Both the position numbers and the translations under genes were made by a program. This document shows, in pieces, positions 1-10,260 of a stretch of DNA of 64,000 nt. Positions within the stretch are counted from its first letter, which is position 1. Each line of letters starts with the position of its first letter. Origin of the DNA: Macrothele yani (taxonomy: Eukaryota > Arthropoda > Arachnida > Araneae > Macrothelidae); assembly GCA_039090855.1 (NCBI GenBank), contig CM077011.1:22631001-22695000 (forward strand). Direction: 5' to 3'. The notes below the pieces were generated by a model. That model searched no databases, was not told the DNA's origin, and was given only the letters and a program-made list of their open reading frames with translations.

Positions 1-129
1 CTCGTCCTTTGTTTTCTGCTCCAGGTCTCAAGACTGTGAGGAAGAGCTAGTCCTCCAAACAATCCCTCTGCCCGAATTTGGGCAGATGCTTCTACGGAGA
101 AAACGTCCACAACCCATGACTCATATGCA

Positions 130-605
130 ACTCGGAAGAAAGATCTGTAGCTAGAAACCTGTTCATCTAACCACTCTGCCATAAGGGTGGCCATTCGTTT
201 TCACGAAAATCTCCGAGATCTGAACAAGACGACTACCTAGGAACCGGCTGATCTAACCACTCTGCCATAAGGATGGCCATTCGTTTTCACGAAACTGTTC
301 GAGATATGAACTTGACGACAACTTAGAAACCGGTTTATCAAACCATTCTGCCATATGGGTTTATCAAAACACTCTGCCCTATTTGTTTTGACAAAACTCT
401 TCGAGATCTGAAGCTAGACGACAAGCTAGAAATCGGCTTATCTAACTACTCTGCCATAGCGATGGCTAATCGTTTTCACGAAACTCTTCGAGATCTGAAG
501 ATAGAGGACCAGCTAGAAACCTGTTCATCTAACCACTCTTCATCAATGCTTGTGCCAGCTAGAAACCGGTTCATCTAACCACTCTTCATCAATGCTTGTG
601 CCTAT
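130..605. repeat. Tandem array, ~90-bp unit, about 6 diverged copies
   Basis: Each unit contains variants of 'agctagaaaccggttcatc' followed by 'taaccactctgccataa', 'ggccattcgttttcacgaaa' and 'ctcttcgagatctgaa'. Unit starts are near 148, 234, 322, 418, 506 and 557; the last two are shortened and carry 'catcaatgcttgtgcc'. Copies differ by many substitutions, so the array is old. No coding potential. Confidence 0.8.
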
Positions 606-1185
606 CTCGTATTCCCATCAGAGTTTAATATCTAGGGTGTTCATCCTGCTCAATAGGGATAGCTGTTCGTTTTCACGAAACTCTTCGAGATACGCATTTG
701 GATAAAAAGAGGAATGTATGGAATGACATGAAGGTAGGTATGATTTTGCCATTTGGGGAGTAAGAGGAAAGGTAATAAAATTATAGCTAAAAGGATTCCC
801 TCTAGAGGACACCTAAATGCATTATTTTTAACGTAACCTAAATTGACGGTAAAGCCATATGGAGGCTGAAATTTAGCATTTGTTCTTAATTGTAGCTAAC
901 TGTAGGATATGTGAGACCAAATGAACGATATCCGACCTGTTGCACAAAACGTCTGCAAAGCTGAAGCAGCAGCTTCGCGAAACTTGAAACTCCAAGGAGT
1001 AATAATAAACTCTGTTTACACTTTTACCTTGTCAAAACACTGCCCGTGGTTAGTAATCAATCATGAACTTAGAATTTTCTGTCTTTTAAAGCACACTAAA
1101 CGCTGATTTTCCCGGAGCATTAAGGAGCCTTTTCTGTTGTGTCGTATTCCCATCAGAGTTTAATATCTAGGGGGATCATTCGGCT
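606..1185. repeat. Segment bounded by a ~33-bp direct repeat
   Basis: The sequence 'tcgtattcccatcagagttt' plus 'aatatctaggg' occurs at 608-638 and again at 1142-1172, about 534 bp apart, with partly similar flanks ('...catcctgctcaat' and '...cattcggctcaatg'). This could be the ends of a small element or a segmental duplication. The enclosed sequence has no recognisable gene. Confidence 0.5.
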
Positions 1186-1415
1186 CAATGAAGACAAATG
1201 GGGGTTATCCACAATCACATACTTGTAGATATCACGCTCATGTAACGCACTTTAGATTATCAGTACCACACACATAATGCTTTAAGCGCATGTGCATTTT
1301 TAACAAATTAGTCGCTGGATTCGGTTGTATTTCATAACATAGCCGCCTCTACTATGCAGAAATTTCCATCTTATTCGTATTTTGCTTCGACATTATGGAG
1401 AAAGATCCCATTTCT
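1186..1415. other. Unassigned sequence
   Basis: No gene, repeat or RNA feature recognised. Confidence 0.5.
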
Positions 1416-1488
1416 GCCGGTGATGAGATTCGACCCCCACATCTTTTTTCTCCGGAGTCTTACATTCTACCAATTAAACTACACCTGC
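1416..1488 (-). repeat. tRNA-like pseudogene / SINE head
   Basis: Read on the minus strand this is 73 nt with tRNA layout: acceptor arms GCAGGTG and CACCGGC pair at 6 of 7 positions, an A-box-like TAGTTTAATTGGTAGAAT, the loop CTCCGGA (CCG in anticodon position after U33), and a B-box-like GGGTCGAATCTC. The 3' half of the anticodon stem is degenerate (GAAAAAAG) and the T stem is imperfect, so I regard it as a dead tRNA or the head of a tRNA-derived SINE rather than a working tRNA gene. Confidence 0.6.
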
Positions 1489-1632
1489 TAAGGCTTATCG
1501 CTGCAACCTGCCGTTTTGACCCTTGCGTCACTTCAGAGGTACCTCACAACACCCCTAACGTTCAATATTGACTCTGATTAGCATGGTCGAATTGTATTTT
1601 TCAACTTTTATTTTGTCGAAAATATGGCAGTA

Positions 1633-1757
1633 ATAACTCGACTGATGCAAACCTACGATTTACCTGAAAGTCGAAAATCATTCAACAATTGTTAAATATC
1701 TCGACTGACGCATTCCGAAGGTTCACCTGAAAGTTGCAAGTCATTCAACAATACTTA
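1633..1757. repeat. Two tandem copies of a ~62-bp unit
   Basis: 'ctcgactga(t/c)gca', then 'acctgaaagt', then 'tcattcaacaat' and 'ttaa' occur in the same order at 1633-1695 and 1696-1757, with scattered substitutions. Confidence 0.7.
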
Positions 1758-2822
1758 AATTCCACATCAACACTAGTTCCCATGGGGAGATAAATGTAAA
1801 AAGGAAGTGCTTGTAAAAAATCTCAAACAAAATCTACAAAATTAGTTCAGAACATCCTGCATAATAGCGTGTTGCGACACCAAATGTGGTCCCTGCATGG
1901 CACATTTAGCCACTGGCATCTCTAGTGGCATCGACTGCACAGACTACGGATGTATCCTGTAGGTATTCTGTACCAGATGTATAGAATTACGTCCCGAGGT
2001 TCGGCGATGGAGATAGGCACAAGCATTGATGAAGAATGCTAAGTCCTGGACTTGCATTCCAAAAATATTCGATTGGAAACAATCGGAAATTTGGCGGTCA
2101 GGAAAGTACACGAAACGCCTGAAGATGAACATCGAAGCATTCCTGCCTATAGCGAACCTTGTGATATGAGGCGTTGCTTTTGTAAAGTTTTCCAATTCTC
2201 TCCGGATTCTTGGTCACAATGCAGAGCGAACTTTCGTCGAAATCAATGACTAGGCAGGAGATGAGAATTGTGTTTAACAAAGATTAGGGACACTCACTGA
2301 CGTCTGTGAGAACAGTCGCTCTAAATTGCAGACGCCTGTATGTTTCCTTCAGACCTCGCAATCCGTTCGCAAGTGTCCACACGTTCGGTGTCTAATTCAG
2401 ACCTGTCAATCATTATTTTTTAGCAAGAACTTGGACTTATCGGTTAAGGGACAATGCTATTCTAGACCAAACTCCAGTTATAGTGCATCGGCCCACTCGG
2501 TGAACATCGAGACATGAACCAGCCACTGATTCCTTAGGTCTATCCACAAGAACTTCAGCTGTATTGTGAGTCCTTAGACGTTTAACTGTGCGTCTTACTC
2601 GTTGGTTTCTATTAATTGAGTGTCGGGATCCACCTGTATCCAGAAAAGTACGTGTGCGTTCACAGCGATAGTGAACCAGTGACTGGCTTTTTTCGAGCTC
2701 TTTCGTTGGATGGGTGTCCTTCTTGGTACCGTTCTCCTCGAATCTTTACTGCAGAGGCTCTCGAACTGGAAATTATGTTTCCTGTTGTTGCGATGATGGC
2801 CATCGCCTTCCTACCGTTCAAA
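1758..2822. other. Unassigned sequence
   Basis: Several short open frames on both strands overlap each other and none resembles a family I know. Positions 2010-2040 hold an inverted match to the end of the array near 575-605 (the words 'aggcacaagcattgatgaag'). Confidence 0.4.
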
Positions 2823-2880
2823 ATCGGATATTGTTCACTTGATCGAAAGGTCACTTTCGATCAAGTGAACAATATCCGAT
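2823..2880. repeat. Perfect hairpin, 27-bp arms, 4-nt loop
   Basis: Positions 2823-2849 and 2854-2880 are exact reverse complements around 'gtca'. It lies at the left edge of the foldback-like element and includes one copy of its outer motif. Confidence 0.9.
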
Positions 2881-3179
2881 GACCGAAAATCACTTGATCG
2901 AAAGGTACATTTCACCGAAGGGTCACTTGACCGAAAAGTTCATTTCACCGAAAGGACATTTGATCGAAAAGTTCATTTCACCGAAGGATTACTTTACCTA
3001 AAAGTTCATTATATCGAAAGATCACTTCACCAAATGTTCAGTTTATCGAAAACTTAGAATTTTGTTGTTAGAGAATTGTTGGAGTGTGGTGCGGATTTTT
3101 AAAAAACTGGCCACCTAAACATTATCGGATTGTACAAAAAATACACTTTCAATTTCTATGAAACACCTCCTCATGAGTA

Positions 3180-4345
3180 GGTTTTTCGAAATTTAAGATT
3201 AATTACTGTGCTTTTTTGTCAAATTTTAATCCCCCTAGCTCATATTCATAAGGGTTACATATCAAATCAAGTAAGTAATGTTCCAGTTTTACTCAACCAC
3301 AAAACATTAATTTTTTGGCCGTAGTACAGGCCATTTCAACAGATTTAAACCCTAATCGTATTCATAAGCATTACATAAAATGTAAAGTACAATTTGTTGC
3401 ACTTTTGCTCAAGCCTAAAACATAAATTTTAAGGCCTTATAGGCCTAGATCTGGAAATGTTTAGCAAATTTTAATCCTTGTTCATATTCATAAGGTTTAC
3501 ATAGCAAAACAAATTAATAATGTTGAATTTTTACCCAGACCCAAAACGCTGATTTATTTTAAGGCCTTAGGCCTAGTTTTGGGCCCTTTTAGTAAATGTT
3601 AAGCTACAGTGCTCATATTCATATGGGTTATCTAACAAGAAAAGTTAATAATTATTCGCAATTTACTCAGACGCAAAGAATTAATTTTAAGGCCTTATAG
3701 GCCTCCGTTTAGGCCTTTTTAGCAAATTTCAATCACCCCACGTCATACTCATAAGGTTTACATATCAAGTTAAGTGAATAATGTTCCACATTTACTAAGA
3801 TACGAAAATCAATTTTAGGTTCCTAGGCCTCAGCTTAGGCCATTTTAGCAAATGTCAGACATGCATGCTCATATTAATTACCCACACACTCGAGTTAGTA
3901 ATTTTGAACTTTTAGCCATGGGTGCTCATATTAGTTTGCACACGAAGTCAGCTAATATTACTTTTCTCACGAAGTCAGCTCATATTAGTTTGCACAGGAA
4001 GTCAAGTTAATAATTTTGCACTTTTTCCGAGGCATAAAACATTTAATTATAAGGCCACAGGCCTGGGTCCTTTTAACATATTTGAAGCTGCCGTGCTGAT
4101 AGTCATAAGACTTGCATAACAAGTTAAGTTAATAATATTGCACATTTATTCATGCAAAAAGAAACAATTTTAGGGCCCGGAGACTTTGGCCCTTTTTAGC
4201 AAATTTCAATCGTGCCTGCTCATGTTTCATAAGATTTACATAAAAAGCCAAGTTAATAATGTTGCACATTTATTCAAGCAAAAAGTGTCAATTTTAGGGC
4301 CCTAGGCCTCGGCTTAGACCTTTTTAACAAATTTTAATCGTGCGT
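3180..4345 (+). repeat. Inner tandem array, ~120-bp unit, about 8-9 copies
   Basis: Each unit runs 'ctcatattcataaggtttac', 'caagttaagttaataatgtt', 'gcacatttattcaagc', 'aattttaaggcc', 'taggcct', 'ttttagcaaattt'. Phase markers lie near 3247, 3366, 3486, 3625, 3748, 4104 and 4245, giving periods of roughly 119-140 bp. Divergence between units is high. Confidence 0.8.
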
Positions 4346-4700
4346 GCTCAAAAGGAGCGCTAAAATTGATTTTTCAATCTAGGGCCCAGAAATTGATAAC
4401 TCTTTGTCTGAATAAATGTGCAACATTATTAACTTGGCTGTTTATGTAAACCTTGTGAATATGAGCACGCACGTTTAAAATTTGCTAAAAAGGCCTAAGC
4501 CAAGCCTAGGGAGCTAAAATGGATTATTTTTGCCTGAAAAAATGTGCAACATTATTAATTTTAATTTTTATGTAAACCTTATGAATGAGCACTGACATGA
4601 CTTTTATGTAACAGTCATGAGCTTGATTAAAATTTGCTAAAAAAGCCTTAGCCTAGGCCTAGGGACTTAAAATAAATTATTTTTGTCTTAAAACTAAATC
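4346..4700 (-). repeat. Same ~120-bp unit in inverted orientation
   Basis: Marker words appear as reverse complements ('gtaaaccttgtgaatatgag' near 4445, 'gtaaaccttatgaatgagc' near 4572, 'aaatttgctaaaaa'). The switch of orientation is near 4345-4375, so the element is mirror-symmetric but with unequal arms. Confidence 0.75.
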
Positions 4701-5178
4701 TTTCCGTTTTCTGCGACACGGATAAATCAAAATGCAATTTGAGTGTGATTCCCTAACGTTTCGGTGGTCTTTCTGCCAAACTTGCACCATGCTTCAACAG
4801 ATCCTGTAATGAAATCCAAAGTTTTCGATAAACGGACCATTCGGTGAAATGACCTTTCGATGAAATGAACTTTTAGGTAAAGAGACCTTTCGCTGAAATG
4901 AACTTTTCGATCAAGTGACCCTTCGGTGAAATGTACCTTTCGATCAATGACCCTTCGGTGAAATGACCTTTCGATGAAATGAACTTTTAGGTAAAGAGAC
5001 CTTTCGCTGAAATGAACTTTTCAATCAAGTGACCCTTCGGTGAAATGTGCCTTTCGATCAAGTGATCCTTCGGTCAAATGAACGTTTCGATCAAGTGATC
5101 TTTTGGTGAAACAATCTTTTCGGTGAAGTGATTTTCGGTCAAGTGACCATTTCGGTGAAGTAAACATCGGGCAAATGA

Positions 5179-6002
5179 ACCAGACCCTTGAAAATCAATC
5201 CCAGCTCAAACTTCGACACGTTCTTCCATTTTCTTATAGTAGAGACTTGGTAGTGGCGAACTAAGATCCCTGATCGTTCAGTCTGTATACATTTCACGCC
5301 GGTTTGTGACGTCGTGCCGTGTGACGTTCCCACTCGTGGAGTCAGAGATTTTCATAGTGATACGTCCCGTGAATGCATGTAGCAAACACTTCTCGTCTGG
5401 AATCAAGTTACAGCAAGCAGTTGGTTCATGTACTTACATGAAGACCTTCGCGAAATTTTCAGTTTTAGCGGCGAAGTGAGCCACTACTCAGTGAGACAAC
5501 CCTATCTTTAAGTGAAATACTCGTTTCCTTCATTTTAGAGGGATATATTCCTTTTTCTACCGTATAAAAGTATTCTACCATCTAGCTTTTATCAAATCTG
5601 TTCATTCTCTCCAGAAGCGCACTTCCTCTGCACAAAGCTTTCGAGCTTCATTAAATCTTCAATGCGCATTTTCTCTGCATGACGTCGTAACTGTTCTCAT
5701 TAAGGTAATTTCCCCCAACACTCAATCCCAATTCCCTGCCCATTTGAAAGAGGCTGATAATAGTAATGAACTATTCTTTAAATTCTACAAAAACAGAGGG
5801 TGATATTTTTCCAATAACCGTTCATGAAAAATGGTGCAATTTCACGCCATGCAGCATCGATGTTCTTATTGTAGGTATGCAAATAACATTTCCTTCCAGA
5901 ATTGCTGGAACATTTAATTTTACCCATCAGCAGCCTTCACTTCCTGACTTAATGTTCTTGCAGGAAATATGTTTTAAAGGGGATTTACCACTTATTCGTA
6001 TT
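5179..6002. other. Unassigned sequence
   Basis: No family recognised. A weak open frame on the plus strand from 5766 overlaps the pogo-like relic and is probably its shadow. Confidence 0.4.
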
Positions 6003-6224
6003 TCATACAATACTTTGATCCATCTGCTGTATCCAGGAAGTTGTATTCGGTGGCAAGTACATTAGTTGAATATTTATTGAACCAGGAAGATCCATAAGTT
6101 TGTACACTTCTTTCCATATAGAGTTATACTCTGAAAACTGGGCATGTTGAATTTTCATACATCTGCACGTCAAACTAAAAGAAAGTATGTTGTCCACTGG
6201 GGCCATCCATGCGTACTTACACAT
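6003..6224 (-). pseudogene. Pogo/Tigger-type transposase fragment
   Basis: The minus-strand frame has 73 residues and contains YLPPNTTSWIQQMDQSIV, close to the PPNTTSLIQPMDQGVI signature around the last catalytic aspartate of pogo/Tigger (jerky-like) transposases. Only this stretch of the DDE domain survives: upstream residues look degraded and there is no CENP-B-type DNA-binding part. In the family this domain carries out cut-and-paste transposition in the nucleus. A dead remnant; the family is fairly secure from the motif, the subfamily is not. Confidence 0.65.
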
Positions 6225-6240
6225 ATCTATGCAGTGGTAC

Positions 6241-6455
6241 TTTTTTTTCTTTTCTGAACGACTACCATGAACAACTCTAAGAGATATAAACAGGAATCCT
6301 CCCCAAAATTAGGACCTCTGGTCCAGGGGAAGGGACAAATCCAGTTCCATCGGACAAGCACACCATCTATGCCTCATGCGAGATGCGAACTCCGGCCATC
6401 TCGGACAAATGGTCAGGAGCCAGAAACATAGACCACTCTAGCACCGGGAAGGCAA
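6241..6455 (-). mobile_element. SINE family 1, degenerate copy
   Basis: The order of words is the same as in the better copies at 28690, 43670 and 51462: T-rich start, 'cgactaccatgaacaactc', 'aattaggacctctggtcca', 'gggaagggaca', 'tgcctcat', 'ccactctagcaccgggaag'. It is heavily mutated, and the B-box region (near 6380) has lost the intact GGTTCGAATCC. Confidence 0.6.
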
Positions 6456-6503
6456 TAATGGTATACAGTGCTCAAGCAATTAATAATTCTGGCCGTCTCT
6501 GAC

Positions 6504-6579
6504 AAATGGTGCAGTAAGTCTCGGCGTTGAGTCCAAGACGGGACCATTGGACTCAACGCCGAGACTTACTGCACCATTT
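6504..6579. repeat. Perfect hairpin, 33-bp arms, 10-nt loop, at a Tc1 breakpoint
   Basis: Positions 6504-6536 and 6547-6579 are exact reverse complements separated by 'gacgggacca'. The right arm runs straight into Tc1 transposase sequence, so the left arm is an inverted copy of that 5' edge. Confidence 0.9.
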
Positions 6580-6956
6580 TGATGCGCTTCCTACGTTGTG
6601 GCAGTTTTACGGGGTGGACCTATGTTACTTTCAGGATGACAATGCCACCTGTCATGTTGCGAAGTCCCCCATGGCTTAGTATGGTGACAATGGGTTTACT
6701 CGAATGGACTGGCCTACGCGCAGAGCCTGGACCTTAACCCTATCAAGCACCTCTGGAACGAGTTGGAGCGTCGGTTTAAGGTGTACCCCAGCGTCCGAAA
6801 TTGGTGAAGCAACTGACCAGTCTTCTCCAAGCCGAGTGGAAGAAAATACCGCTAGCCGTCGTACAACGCCTGGTTGAGAGTAGGCCCCGTATGGTTGCAG
6901 CTGTAATCGCCGCTCGTGGAAGCTCCACCAACTATTGAAAGTGAATAAACTTCGTT
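6547..6956 (+). pseudogene. Tc1-type transposase C-terminal relic
   Basis: Plus-strand translation in changing frames gives FQDDNATCHVAK (second catalytic Asp of Tc1/mariner enzymes), then after an indel a WP...DLNPIKHLWNELERR stretch (the SPDLNPIEHLWD motif, with catalytic Glu changed to Lys) and a tail with the SRP-R---VI-ARG pattern that ends Tc1 transposases. The N-terminal helix-turn-helix and first Asp are missing, cut off at the hairpin. Several frameshifts; not functional. Confidence 0.8.
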
Positions 6957-8232
6957 TTCCTTTGCTATCACAGGTGTCCAATTACTTGTTGGTACATAGT
7001 GTATATGTGTATGAATGCGTGCGTAAAACATCAAAATTCATGCTTTAACGGCGATTATTTTATTACCTGTACGCAATTAGTTCTTATTTTTCAATGCGAG
7101 TGCACCAAAATTTATGTTCCGAGTGTCGTCGAAGTACGCGACGTTTCGATTTATGGAGACAGCGATGATTACTAGAAACAACAATCTTGATAAATGGTGC
7201 AGACGTAGGTAATAAATAACAATCCAAATAGAAGAATATATGAGAAAATTCCTTGTGTTCTTATGTCGGTATCTGTCGGATATCTAGAAGTGCCGACACT
7301 TCCTTTTTTTCATTTCGGAGATTGCCCCTAACATAAAACAATGTTATTCTATCCCAAACGTCCTCTAATTTACACACATGAAATATAACCTTTCGAAAAT
7401 ACTGAGTAGTTAGGCATTCAGGTAAGAGAAACAGCGTGGAGGACGAGATACTGTGATATTTTCTCTACGGAAAATGTTAGGACAGCTAGTATTAGTAATG
7501 TTCATGATGAATGGATATCAGACCGCCTGAGAGATATGTTGCTTTCACGAATTTTGATACACGATGTAGTTGCTACTCCTTCCGGAGCAAGATTAGTGTT
7601 AAAAAAAGTGCTAACTAGTTGCAGAAGAAAAATAAGAAATGGAATTGAGTTTATTAAACTAGAAGTAACGTTGAAAAATAAAAAAATGGGTTATTTTAAG
7701 TGCGACCTCAACGTTAAGGAGAACTCTAAATGTTTCTTTATTGCATTACAAAGGCAGTTCTTTGGTAATATCAATGAAACTTTGTCCGAGATATGAGAAG
7801 GCAGCTCAAGTATTTTTAGTTGCCATAACAACGAGCATGCAATGCAGAAAACAAAAATGAAGTGATTTATTCTTTCCGAAATAAACAAAAGTCGAAAGAA
7901 AATTGTTATGTTCTTCCGTACACCGACGCGCTTCCTGTCTCTAGTGGAAATTCGGCGAACAGACATCTCATGGCTAGTAAACCTACTCAAGCAAATACAA
8001 CAGGAAATAAACTACGCATGCGTAAACGCGGAATCGAATTCCCGACAGGGTTAGGGACAAGCGAGTGGGCTCGTTCTTTCCGAATGTATTTCGGCGTAGG
8101 TTTCCCGTGTTATTCATCAGAAATAAAATTTCATTCACTTAGTAAATTACTAGGTGATTGCGAGGTGTTTCGGAAAGACAGACCAGCATCTCCTAGTGCA
8201 AAGGTGTTCTTCTAATCAGAATCGTAACTAGA
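6957..8232. other. Unassigned sequence
   Basis: Contains open frames of 86 to 117 codons (7536-7796 and 7862-8215 on plus, 7691-7990 on minus) that overlap and match nothing I recognise. The 'MLLSRILIHDVVATPSGARL' frame is the most protein-like but is unsupported. Confidence 0.4.
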
Positions 8233-8379
8233 CATTCTGCGCCCGCAGTAGTGTCTCTAGCCCTTGCTGGGCCCCGCGATGGCTCTTCAGGTGGCACCAG
8301 GCCAAAACTACTAATTAATTGACGGTGGTGCGGGGCCCTGGGCGGTTGTCCGGTCTGTCCAGGCCTGGAGCCGCCCCTG
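8233..8379. mobile_element. GC-rich terminal fragment, hAT-like end
   Basis: The right edge reads 'ggagccgcccctg', the reverse complement of CAGGGGCGGCTCC, a typical hAT-type terminus, and inside it lie 'ggggccctgggc' blocks like those of the hAT-like element at 29907-30585. I could not find the left TIR or a duplication, so this is probably one broken end. It immediately precedes the Tc1 element starting at 8405. Confidence 0.4.
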
Positions 8380-8579
8380 TGCGCCTGGAGCAAACTACAA
8401 AATACACTGCTGGCCAACCAAAATGTAACATCAAGAATGACACGAGATAGCAAACCCAGATTTACTGGACACATAGCAACAGATACAAAGATGAAACGAT
8501 TGAGCTTACAGGCCCGTGCGACTTGCGGAACACGCAGACATCAATAGTTCGTTGTGTTCCCATGGCTGGCAATAAGGGC

Positions 8580-9430
8580 CGCTACACGCCGCGACATCAA
8601 CCGAAAGAGGCTTTAAATGTGGGCTTGGGGTATGTCGGTCCAGGCTGCTTCCACACGTTGCCACAGTTCATCAGGCGTATCCGCGGGTGGTTCTTGCCGG
8701 GCCACGGAGGCAGTGACACCTGGTGGGCCGTGAATAATTGTTGCACGATGCGTGCCACGTTCGGGCGCGTATTGTCCTGTTGAAACGTGGCCGCTGGTAG
8801 GTCCTGAGTGTAAGGGAGGAATAAAGGCTTCAAAACCTCGGAGATGTAGCGGTGGCTGTTGAGTGTACCGGCAATGCCTACCATATCCAATTGCGCCCCA
8901 AACCATAACGCCAGGCGACGGACCGGTATGGTGATGCATAATGTAGGTCATACAGTCTCTCGCCGCGGTGCCGCCACACGCGGATCCGACCATCGTGATG
9001 TTGCAGGCAGAAGCTGGTTTCGTCGGAGAAGACAATGTCGTGCCATTCCGTATTCCAGGTGCGGCGTTCAACGGCCCACTGCCGCCGCACTCGCCGGTGG
9101 TGTAACATCAATGGTAATCGGAGCAATAGGTGCCGTGCGACAAGTCCCCGCTCCTGCAGACGACGTCGAACGGTACGTGCTGACACAGGTTGTTGCGCAA
9201 CACAGCCTAATTCCTGAGATAACGTTCGTGATATGGCGGTGCGAGCCGTCAATGCACGCCACACAACATGCCAGTCTACTCGTTCGGTGGTGTGCCGCGA
9301 CTGCGGCAATCGCTCACGTCGGCCCGTCCGTCCCTCCTGCACCCTTCCGAATCCATACGTGCCTCACTGTGGCTGGATGTCATCCCACACGGGCGCCCAT
9401 GTCTCGTTACGATAAACCGGTGTCGCGATA
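8580..9430 (-). pseudogene. Tc1-type transposase, frameshifted
   Basis: Three minus-strand frames together cover most of a Tc1 enzyme. From about 9342 down: the linker ALTARTAISRTLSQELG, QPVSARTVRRRL (second helix-turn-helix) and IVFSDETSFCLQHHDGRIR with the first catalytic Asp. A shift near 8950 leads to HHTGPSPGVMVWGAIGYG. A second shift near 8880 leads to GTLNSHRYISEVL and TFQQDNTRPNVARIV with the second Asp. The PDLSPIE motif with the third acidic residue is lost in another shift; DTPDELWQRVEAAW closes the protein. The enzyme would bind the TIRs and cut and paste the element. At least three frameshifts make this copy inactive. Confidence 0.85.
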
Positions 9431-9763
9431 AGCCTCTTTTTTCTCCTCTGTCGAACTCCGAAACGTGCTAGAATGACTGCCGTATTCTGTGACGAGGCAC
9501 CAGGAAGCTTCCACACATACACAGGTCCGGCAGAACAACACACTTCTACTACTTACACCCGGCCTTCTGTGCACCCTTCTTATAGTGCTTCTCGGTGGCG
9601 TGCCAGGCGCATATGATTTGCATGTGCTCTGCAATGCTAATCGTTTGCATGTCCTCACGTGGACGACGCATGCTGCGAATTTCAGGCCAATCGGATGCTT
9701 CCTTCTTGGTGTTGCATTTTGGGTGGCCAGCGTATAACGAAGTAAATTTCTCCGTCATTTTTG

Positions 9764-9835
9764 GTCTACGCCGGGATTCGAACCCGAGGCCGCTTATTCC
9801 GGAACAAGTCGCTCTACCAACTGAGCTACGCAGAC
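9764..9835 (-). other. tRNA-like module in TRIM A, 3' LTR in element sense
   Basis: On the minus strand this 72-nt stretch has acceptor arms GTCTGCG and CGTAGAC (all 7 positions pair, one G-U), a TAGCTCAGTTGGTAGAGC A-box with D-stem GCTC/GAGC, TTCCGGA in the anticodon region, and GGGTTCGAATCCC as B-box with a 5-bp T stem. The anticodon arm has an extra nucleotide, so this is tRNA-like and not a canonical tRNA. Confidence 0.75.
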
Positions 9836-10188
9836 GATTATTCTGATTCCTATCTGCCTTTATGTCGTGTGCGTCCTGCTGGCAGGTACGTCACATCTCC
9901 CGCCCCGAAAGAGGGCCGGGGCATGGCCCACGGGTCAGCCGTGACCATGAATCGTTGCAGGCAGCCATCCACTGCTGTAGAACGTGCACTTGAGAACTCC
10001 CAGTCAATCTGCTGTGTGGAATGCAACATCACACATTTTTATTTTTCGAAGCGCTGAAGAAAGGATTCTCTGATTTTTCCTGTCTCGCGGTGTGGAAATA
10101 ACATCACACCAATGCGAGATTTTGAACGGCCAGGTCATACGGATAGTTTGGGCGCCATTATAACGAAGTAAATTTCTCCGTCATTTTT

Positions 10189-10260
10189 ATCCGCGCCAGG
10201 ATTCGAACCCGTGTCCCCTCATTCCGGAATAAGTTACTCTACCAATTGAGCTACGCGGAC
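10189..10260 (-). other. tRNA-like module in TRIM A, 5' LTR in element sense
   Basis: Same layout as the module at 9764-9835 but about 13 of 72 positions differ. The acceptor stem is GTCCGCG with CGCGGAT, so stem position 4 is C-G here and U-A in the other LTR, a paired change. The B-box GGGTTCGAATCC is kept, while the T stem has lost one pair. Confidence 0.7.

Larger units (their letters stand above)
2823..5178. mobile_element. Foldback-like element with tandem-repeat inverted arms
   Basis: The outer left part (about 2842-3056) is built from a ~34-bp motif, 'cacttgatcgaaa' alternating with 'gttcatttcaccgaaagg'. The outer right part (about 4818-5170) is the same motif in reverse complement ('ctttcggtgaaatgaac', 'cttttcgatcaagtgac'). 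Both inner edges end on the same word, 'cgaaaact' on the left and 'agttttcg' on the right. Between them a ~120-bp unit is repeated in one orientation and then flips. The layout resembles Foldback elements, whose long inverted ends are made of short tandem repeats; that match is inference. No transposase is present, so it would be non-autonomous. Confidence 0.6.

Noticed and set aside
9764..9835. Functional tRNA gene
   Set aside because: The module is repeated in both LTRs of each TRIM copy, has an irregular anticodon arm, and lies within a mobile element.
8859..9846. Plus-strand frames of up to 190 codons
   Set aside because: Antisense shadows of the Tc1 transposase and of the TRIM; the real motifs are on the minus strand.
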